The notes below the pieces were generated by a model. The model saw only the letters and a program-made list of their open reading frames with translations. It searched no databases and was not told the origin of the DNA. Positions 1 through 8,700 of a stretch of DNA of 36,078 bases are shown here, in pieces (within the stretch, counting starts at the first letter, position 1; every line of letters starts with the position of its first letter). This DNA is from Reticulitermes lucifugus (taxonomy: Eukaryota > Arthropoda > Insecta > Blattodea > Rhinotermitidae), in the NCBI GenBank assembly GCA_026260175.1, contig JAKCWW010005341.1:1-36078 (forward strand). Direction: 5' to 3'. A program made the translations under genes and the position numbers.

Positions 1-489
1 AACTGTAATGTGATTAAGAGTGGTAATTATTCCAACAGTTGTATGTACACATGTGTTTTTATTTAACACATAGAAAGAAACATTGTTTTGGATTTTATCG
101 CTATTCTCAATTGCATGCTGATGCCTAAACAAGGCTGTCCAACTTCAGGTTTAACCTGACATCTTACACCATTTTTACTTCTATGCTTCCTGGACATCCG
201 ACCCTTGAAGCTGAGGCCAGTACACAGTCTCCAAACATTGTTCAAAAAACACCCAGAGACAGGACACAATATCCCAGAAGAATAGAGATATCCGTTTCAT
301 ATATAAACATTGGTCAGAAGAGTGAAGGTAGTAAAACAGTTTGTTTTCTTACCAACTCATCTGCGGTCGTTTACCAGTGCCAAACAGCGCAGTAGGTGGC
401 GCAAAGTCGCCTCTGTTTTGTCGCTGGATGGTAGATGGCAGGATCATAGAACACTCTATTTAATCCATGACATGTCCCTACTATACTAG

Positions 490-650
490 ATAATCTGTGG
501 TTGCAATGCAGTTATCAGTGTAGTAGTAATCTGTGGTCTTAAGTTTCATCAACCTACAATAGCAGGAATCTGTGGTCAGAAGTGCAGCTGGAGGCGGGTG
601 TATGCGTGTGGTTCGTATTTTGGTTGTATGCTAGATAATCTGTGGTTGTA
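490..650 (+). repeat. Degenerate cluster of AATCTGTGGT decamers
   Basis: AATCTGTGGT occurs near 492, 528, 567 and 637, with spacings of roughly 36, 39 and 70 bases. Each copy is preceded by TAG-rich sequence (TAGATAATCTG, TAGTAATCTG, TAGCAGGAATCTG, TAGATAATCTG). This looks like a worn tandem repeat with a unit near 36 bases. TGTGGT also matches the core recognised by Runt-domain factors, so a cis-regulatory cluster is an alternative reading. Confidence 0.4.
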
Positions 651-1431
651 TATGAGGGTAATTTGTTGAGTATGCAGCCTGTGCTCACTGTTGGTCTAGG
701 GATTGAGTTCAGTTTCCTTTGTTCCGATCAATGGTACTAGTCGTGACAACTGGACCTGATTCCACTTCCCGAAGAAATCCTCACATGTTACACTAAAATC
801 TGGAGGTTAATGTACATTGACAATGATTCAGTGATCATGTAAGCACCCGGTTTTTGTTTCGGGTTTTGCTCGTGTTTGATCAACGTGAGATGGGTCATCA
901 GTGGTGTGGCTCTTGTTTTAGTCGGGTAGCCTGGCAGTGTGGTCTCACGTACCCTGAATGTAAAGGTTACAAAACTTCTGATCTTACATATCCACTTTGC
1001 CCTTGACATTGTTTATGTTTTTCTCAATGTCCTTGGACTGTCTGGTGATGTCCTTGTGGGTGTGGTTGGTTCCGAGATTGGAGCTGGTGTTTATTGGTTG
1101 GAGGCCTGTCTGGATTCATCGCAGAGTGTTCTAAGGACGAGAGGAATAAGAGTTTTGTTGCGTTCTCCAAGTACGAAAACCATTTAACATTGGAGGAAGA
1201 TATAAGAAATATGTATAAATTGTAGTTTTAAAATGTTTAGGGGAGTACACTTGGAGAACTAAGGTGTGCACAGGATGATGATATTAGCCATTGACTTTTG
1301 CATTTACAGACTAGTATGTGTTGCTATGAGACAAGTCTTCTCAGCTTCTTAGGTTTGAGAAGAGATTTCACTACAATTTACTACATTCGGAAGGGTAAAG
1401 CTCTTTCAGTTTCACTATGTTCCACATTGTT

Positions 1432-1516
1432 AGGTTAAGAATGAGTAAGAGCGATACCTCTACTCCCCCTACGTATGTCTTCATGGTGTGGGCAGGAAAA
1501 CATTTACCTCTTATGT
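1432..1516 (+). repeat. SINE-tail fragment
   Basis: This stretch aligns with the 3' tail of the SINE near 25.7-26.0 kb. Both read GGTTAAGAATG(A/T)GT, then a C-rich block, TATG(T/C)CTTCATG, TGTG, CAGG and AAAAC. Only the tail is present, so it is a truncated copy or a tail shared between element families. Confidence 0.45.
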
Positions 1517-2113
1517 ATAAATCTGATAACTAGCCATAATTAATTACATGTGTTATATAAGTCATTATTGTGCAGAATGTTGGGTGTTGTACTTGCAGAG
1601 ATGAGGTACCTGGTGTGGAATTTGTCTGTGGACCAGATATCCCAACCTACATTTATGTCTTCCATCATTCCCTGAGGGTTAATCCAATACATAAAATGGA
1701 TCATGACCACTTCCCCCCCCCAAATCTCTAGCAATTCCTTATGCATAATGAAGCCTATATATTTAATCAGAAAGTGGTACTGCACAAACCCATAATAAGT
1801 GCACAAGCGTACTGTCCTGTCAAAGAGTTTGAAAGCTGAGAAATATTTATTGGTGTTGTGTGACATACAGATAATGCAGAGAGCAGTTTTTTATTGCATG
1901 CTTGTTTCCTAATACTGTGTTAACCTTTATTTCTGTGCATGTGTAATGAGTCCCATCTCCATAATCCTGCTAGCTGTTCTGAAGGTACTTCTGTGATGAT
2001 TAGGCATTTTGGAGCTGCAGATTTTCTTCAGTACTGAAGATGTGATTAATCATGCAGCTACTCACTTCAGTACTAAAATGGCTGTATCATTTTTGAGAAA
2101 CATTTTTAGGCCC

Positions 2114-2436
2114 TTTTTTATTATTATCCAACAAATGCACTTAATTATTACAGGTTTATAATAATATATTTAAAAACGTTCTAGTCGTACATGTTTCAGG
2201 CCCTATCGGCCGATCATCAGGGAGAACATGAGTCACTGTTGCACAAAACAATTACATAACAATACGTGGCCAGTTGCGTATGTAGATCTGCTGGCAATTA
2301 TTCGCGCGGTGGTCTGTTAACACAGTAGATTAGGGCAGCGTGTTGGTGATATGGAGGTGTTCACGGTACCATGTTCTTAAATATATTATTATGAACATGT
2401 AATAATTAAGTGCATTTGTTGGATAATAATAAAAAA
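2114..2436. repeat. Inverted-repeat element with 60-bp arms
   Basis: The left arm (2114-2173) and right arm (2377-2436) are reverse complements over 60 bases with about two mismatches, so the element is young or under conversion. The outer ends begin TTTTTTATTATTATCC. The interior of about 200 bases holds a hammerhead-like module on the minus strand (2191-2222) next to the left arm. No open reading frame is present. It lies directly upstream of the first recognised zinc-finger exon. It could be a MITE or foldback element, or an inverted pair of retroelement ends. Confidence 0.7.
2191..2222 (-). ncRNA. Hammerhead-like module 1
   Basis: On the minus strand this reads CCTGATGA, then TC, then GGCC-GATAG-GGCC, then TGAAACATGTAC. 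The CTGATGA and GAAA cores flank a perfect 4-bp helix, as in a hammerhead ribozyme. The short GAAAC..GTA end would give a two-base-pair stem III and a GUA cleavage site. The UC/U mismatch at the base of stem II is not canonical. Activity is inference only. Confidence 0.35.
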
Positions 2437-2590
2437 TCAAAGTATAATGCACAGTATGGAAAATATAAAATTTCTAGGCATATTTGCAGAATTGTGAAAA
2501 GTGACTATTAGCTTCCTTTTGCATATATATCAAAAGCATATGACATGTGTCACCTAATGAAATTATCTTTTATTTATAATTTTGCAACAG

Positions 2591-2713
2591 AATGTTGATG
2601 TGATCAAAGCAGAAATGGATGTGGATGTTCCAAGGGAAACGGATTCCATTAGCGTGGAAACTGGCGACGTTTATATACCAACAGCGCTTTTTGTAAAGGA
2701 GTGTAAACCTGAG
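2591..2713 (+). CDS. Zinc-finger gene, acidic exon A
   Basis: This 41-codon exon lies between TTTTGCAACAG and GAG|GTGAGC, phase 0 at both ends. It encodes an acidic segment starting NVDVIKAEMDVDV. It aligns with the next exon over nearly its whole length (D-x-x-K-A-E-x-D, then D-S-I, then V-Y-x-P). The stretch just before it has no in-frame ATG, so translation must begin in an exon further left. No known domain is evident; the acidic character suggests a linker or protein-contact region. Confidence 0.68.
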
Positions 2714-5700
2714 GTGAGCCATGTTTTCTGTTTATTATTATGGTGGCTGATTTTCTGTGTGTGTGTGTGTGCGCGCGTGCATGTGCGTGTTCATGGGCTT
2801 ATTAAGAGGAATTGTCACATACCATTTTCTTTTACGTATATTTTAATGGAAGCATTAGATCGCACTCAGTGGAGAACTTGCCTTGGAAGAGGCTATTGAC
2901 CTGTCGTAAGACAGACTATAGAAAGAATGAATGAATATTTACATGTATTTTATGTTTCATTTCTGTGCACTCCTATTGTACATCCAAATTCTTAACGCTT
3001 ATCACATTTTCAGTTCACACCAACATTTCAGAGAGGCATGCTTTCTTGATCTTCAGGTTGACTTTGTTGTGTACCTGGGCTTAATTCCATCACCCTGAAG
3101 GTGGAGGAAGCATGTTCCGGAGAACAGTCATTGTCAACCTATGTTCGTGCATGGTGTTGAACCCAGAAGATCTTCTGATCAGTACCCAATGTGAAAGCCT
3201 CAAAATTTAGTGTTAGAATTATCTTTAATTTGTAATTTTACAGCCAGACATTGACAGAGTCAAAGCAGAAAGAGATGCGGATGATCTGGGTGAAGAGGAT
3301 TCCATCGACATGAAGACTGATGGGGTTTACAGACCGTCAGTATTTCCTGCAAGAAAGACTGAATATAAGGTGAGCCTTGCGATGTGTTTCTGTAGCGGTT
3401 ATGTATGTATGCATGTGATCATGAGAGAGGAAGTGTGTGTGAGTGCGTGAGCACAGAATGTGAGAGCGAGTGAGTGAGTGGGATTTCAGTTTAATTTGGA
3501 TATACAATTTTAATAATTACATGCATACAGCAGCCAGTTTTGATCTATGCCGATGAACAACTGAATTGGTGAGATGTTCATATAGATGGTGTAGCAGGAG
3601 TAAGCTGCTATACTTCAGTAGAATGTTCCTTGAGTTAAATTGTAGCAGTTTAACCAAACATACACATATCTGAAGTTGAATGTTCAAGGAGATAGTGGTG
3701 AGGTAAGTGTTAAAGAATTAGAGCTGTTGTGCATTTATTTATTATGAAATATATATTAAAACTTGGAGGATTTTATAGTTCCTGTAATTTTTAACACCTG
3801 CACTTAACATTTAATTAACCTTTGAGTGACATAAAGACATTAATTAGGTTAGACATATTTACAGTATTGAGAACTAATGGGTTTCTGGACTTTGTCCATT
3901 GTCCGGAAATCTAAAATACTAGATGACACGACGTTTCGGAAACTGGATGTGCTTCCGTCCTCAGGTGAAGGTGGAGGGAGACACCTACTGTGTTGGGTCC
4001 CTTAGATAGAGCTAACCTCAATCACTGGACAACCTAAGCCAGTTAAACCACAGCTATATGAGTGCCTGAGACCAGAATATGTCAAGAGGAAGAAAACAGA
4101 TCAATAAGCAATAAAGATATAGAAGCAGAATCAGTTTCCGAAATGTCATGTTATCTAGTATTTTAGATTTCAGGACGATGGACGAAGTCAAGAAACCCAT
4201 TAGTTCTCAATGTTACATACCATTGTCAGAACCTTTTAGAATTTATATTTGTAGTAGTTTCATAAAAATCATCCATGGGGTTTCAAGTACTTTACATAGC
4301 ACGAACTGGGCTTGGCTTCGCTATCTGCTCAAGGACGGACCTGCGCAGTGTATGGATAACATCATGTTGAACAGGTACAGTATGTGGAACCACAAGAAGA
4401 CCGTATTTTTCTCGTGTTGCCTCCATAACCGTTCAACTTTGCATGTAGGTATGTTTCGTCATATCGATGTAAATTAACGTAAGGAACGTTGTCCCAAAGT
4501 ATGGCAGATTCCTCCTGGTACAGCCGGTATAATGGATTGCATCTCTGTCCATGTCCTGTTAGTCTTTTTGCTGGGAGCATGAGTGATAGGAGTTAGATAA
4601 CATATATGTACTGTGTCATGATAAGGAGTTAGAATAGTGAATGTCTAGATTCTTCATTGTAATATCACCAAGGCCCATTTCATCACCATCTTAATAAGAC
4701 TACACCAAGCCCTTGTGTTACACCCTAGCTGTGTTCTTGAAAAAGTGGGCTTCAATCAAAAATTATGTTTCCATAAGAAATAATGGAATAAGCAGGGGTT
4801 AGCGTAATGGAGCGCAGCCAGCCAGAGGGCATTAAACTGAAAATGAGAGGGCTTAAATTAAGAAGTGGTGTATATTTGCATGGGGTGTTAAAGCAAAAAG
4901 ACGTGAAACAAGTGGGGCACACAACAAGGGTGATGTGTACAGTCTTAGGTGAGTTCTGATGGTGGATGGTAGCTGCCTTCACTTTATATGCCTGTGTCAA
5001 AACTACGGGGAGTATTTTTTATTGTGTACCTGAGCATGACAGCTGTAATGGAAGCATTATTGGGTATGGAGCCTGCACCTGCTGGGAATAATGTGTGTGA
5101 TGATTTTTTGCCCACTAATTGCTTACCAGACTGTGAAATTAAGCTCATGTAAAGGATCTTAATGAGCTGCTTGGGGATTTTTACAGAACCAATAATTTTT
5201 ATTTTGGCTGTTCACAGTTCCATTTGATGTAAATCATGCCTTGTCTGTGAAAAGTATGTTTGTCCAGTAGTAAACCCATCATTAAAAATTTTTCTTTTAC
5301 ATTGCAGTGTTAAAGTTGGATATTTTTTACAAAATTTCTGTTGACTTTTTTTCCCCGTGATACATACTGTTACTTCACAAAAGTGTTTCAGATGAATGCT
5401 GTTGAACTGAGCACACTTCACAAGTGCATGGAGACCATCTGAAGTTCATGTACTGTATATAATAAGAGATAACTAACAAGTTAAGTGCCTATTCCAGCCT
5501 TTCAATTACCAGTGGCAGTAATCCAGTCACATTGTTGGTAAACAAGCCCACACGTGCTGTGTTCATGTTTTCCTATGCTCAGAGACATGGTAAATCTACC
5601 TTTGTTATGCAGAGCTCCATTCTGCCACCCTTGCCATCAGCATTCAGTAGAATCAGCACTCATGTGATATAACAGTAGGAGGAAAATGAAAATGGAATAA

Positions 5701-8700
5701 AAGAAAACAGAAAATACAGAAAATAATAAAAAGTCACAAGAATATAGGTCAGTAGCATTGATGTTGAAAATGACCCAATAAAAGTAGAGTTCAACAATTA
5801 ATGTTTATAAGAAATTGTGTCACCATGATGTATCCAACCTTAACACTTTAAATAAAATAAATGAAAGTGTGAGTGGGTGTACATTGGAACATACTTTAAT
5901 GGTTGTTTTTAACAAAAAATGTTTATTAGTAAAGCATTTTAAAAATAAGAATAAATATCACATAATGAGTTCAAGTTAGAATTAGGTGTTGAAAAGTCCT
6001 GAGGATAATGTATCAAATTATATAACCAAGGTGACAAAATATTAAGTGCTTTCTTATATGTAAAGACACAAGTACCAGAAAATGAAAAGCTCCGTGTATT
6101 GCCTGTTTATGAGCTCCGTATTTCTGTGGGAAGCACACATGATTGTTGGAAGCTTAAGGTTGTGTTGTAAGTTTGGTTTTCATTGGTGAGAGACACTCCT
6201 TTCTATTACTTGATCCATTACATCATTTTGCTTCCATGATTTTGTATGTTGTGGATACTGTGAATTAGTATTTGATTCACAGATATTTTCAGGAGGAGCC
6301 ATCTGTCATGGCACTTGTTTAGAAAGCGTATTAGTTGACAAGTCAGAGATGGAATTTTTAAGAGGCACTCCTTTCAGTTCCTCATTGACATGATATTGTT
6401 TTCAACAAGCTAAAGTTTCTTCCAGGTAGCCAAACATCAGGAGACCTGATGAGATGTTGGCTCTTCTAGGGTGTTACACAGTGTATGTTGCTAGTTGTTT
6501 ACTGACATTCTGGGACAGCCTGTTGGTGCCATCTTCCAGGGTCAAGCAGTCCAAGAGGTGGACTGATGAGACCAATAGGTTGTCACAGGACTACCAACAT
6601 ATACTGCATAACAACCTGGAAGAGTAAAGACCTCCTCTACGTCCTGGTAGAAGCCTCGATACCTCACATCTCAAGAGACCCTTTTTACCACAGTCTTCCT
6701 GCTACTGTGTTGTGAATGTATTAATTCTGCCACCGTTTCTATAGATGGAGTCAGTGATTACAACCAGCAAACATGAAAGGATATCATTCCATTGTGAATG
6801 TTGTGTTGCAGGAAGCGTAACCTGTTTTCCCCCTTCCAAGATTCTCTCCTGGGAGAGATGTTTGATGCCATAGAAAATTGTATTAATGACAGTGCATCCT
6901 ATTGCCTGTAATGAGAGGCACAATTATGATTGGTAAGTGTACGGTGTTTTTACAGAACTGCACACATTTTCTGGAAGCTGCACCTGGTTTATGCAGTGAC
7001 ACATCTTTAACACCCGATGTTGATGTAAAAGTTGAGGTCTCAGGTATAAAAGAGGAGGAGGATCCACTGTTAATAGTTCCAGCAGTAAAGGCTGATGATG
7101 AGGTGAGTTGCTTGTATGTCTGTCTGTCTATCAGTGTATTTATCTAGCCATCCACCACCACAACCCCCCTCCCCCCAGTTCAGTTTATGGAGATTAAGCT
7201 TTTAAATTTAAAAAATGTGCTATGTACAACTGGTATGACCAGTTTAAAAACAGTGCAAGTATCACTAGAAGAAGAGTGGAGTGGCAGGCCAACAGCATCA
7301 AGGAATGATGAAAGTGTGGCCGAAGTTCACACGGTTGTGACATCAGACTGGTGTGTGATAACTGAACAGTGCAACAGTTTTTGATATAGAACCAAATTCC
7401 AGCCATGTGTCAGCAACTGTGTTCTCCTCATCTCAGTCCATGTGACTTCAGACATGACTCAAGATTGGGCTCAGCATTTTTTTTTTCTTTTCTTTTCTTT
7501 ACATAGAAGAAATTCAACAGAAAGCAACAGCATGTCTCACAGCCATTGCCAAAGAAGACTTTAGAGGTGCTTCCAGCAGTGGAAGGTCCACTGGAAGAAG
7601 TGTGTATATGCAGAGGTGCAGTAGTTTGAGGGTGATTGGGTTAGGATTTTGTACATGGTCTTTTGCTACAAATTATGCCTTAGTTCTGTCAATGTTTTGA
7701 TACTCACACATAAGTTGTGAGTAATATAAATTGTATTTTAGTACCTGTGTATTGAGCAGAAAGTTTTACCTTGTCCTCAAGTTTCTTGAGCCTCTTTGTA
7801 GTGGAAGTCAATGAAGATTGGCATGAATTGGCACCTCAGTGCTTGCTCCAAGCATCATCATCTTTCCCCTGTACCTTTTCCCTTCTCACTGGTCCTGTCA
7901 CACTAGCTTTGTGGTTTGGCTTGTTGTGTCACTGTGCTCTGGGATATGGTCTGGCTTATGTCGTACCTACATTTCTGTCGCAGTTTCCTAAATTGTGTTT
8001 TGGTTATGGCCACTCCAATCAGAATCCTTACCAGCATATACTGGGTGAGTTGATTTGCTTGTGTTATTTTACCTTTCCCTAGTAATGCCATGCAAGTTTC
8101 TGTCTTTTGGAATGGTTTGTTTCATCTCAAGGTGAAATTATTTTTTAATGGGCTGTGTAAGGGGCAGTGCCTGTCATGAAGTTTTCTGTAAGTTTGGAAT
8201 GTTTATATTATTTGTTACTTATATATATTATGTACAGTTGCACTTGTAATCCACAATGCTTTTATTTAAATTGGATATACAATCAGACCTTAATATAGCA
8301 CCCCCTGATACAGCACCACCCTAACTTGGTGCCCATGGCAGTCTGTGGACATGATTTACAGTCACCCTCAATATACTGCCAACCTTCACATACCACTACA
8401 AAATGCGGTGAATAGATCTTGCAGCTGCCATCACAAATTTCACGTCCATTAAACAGGCTCATGTTATGTGAAACTTGTTTCAGTGGAAAATGACAGTTGC
8501 TGTTGAAATAAAGGAGGGAGGATTGAAAAGACAAAGTGTCTGTCTACAAAGACAAACAGGCGATAAAGGAATACAAAGATGAAAGTGATGCGTCACTTAT
8601 GAGTATCACATGTAATGGCAAGATGTTCCATATGGATACAGCTGTTGAAAATGTAGGCCGTTGTTATATTCAGAATTCAACAATAATTACTAGATGTGTC

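Larger units (their letters stand above)
1..2113. other. Gene-free left flank
   Basis: I see no coding exon here. The open frames are short and lack coding character. A SINE-tail fragment lies at 1432-1516, and the decamer AATCTGTGGT recurs four times at about 492-646. If the zinc-finger gene starts inside the window, its first exon should lie here, but I could not find an ATG-containing acidic exon with a donor site. Confidence 0.5.
2714..3243 (+). other. Zinc-finger gene intron A-B
   Basis: The intron begins GTGAGC and ends TTTTACAG. A TG/CG simple repeat (2754-2795) begins about 40 bases after the donor, and a LINE 3'-end fragment occupies about 2848-2939. I see nothing else in it. Confidence 0.55.
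3370..6955 (+). other. Zinc-finger gene intron B-C
   Basis: This 3.6-kb intron holds an inverted-repeat element (3863-4215), a TA-flanked MITE (4703-4922) and another inverted repeat (6461-6624). A GT/GA-rich low-complexity patch lies near 3430-3480. Between 4923 and 6460 I see only AT-rich sequence without a recognisable gene or repeat. Confidence 0.55.

Noticed and set aside
6540-6590. CTGATGAGACC near 6563 as a hammerhead core
   Set aside because: No GAAA follows the short stem; the motif belongs to the hairpin repeat at 6461-6624.
7771-8082. 103-codon + strand frame
   Set aside because: Hydrophobic low-complexity translation without motif, between two transposon remnants inside an intron.
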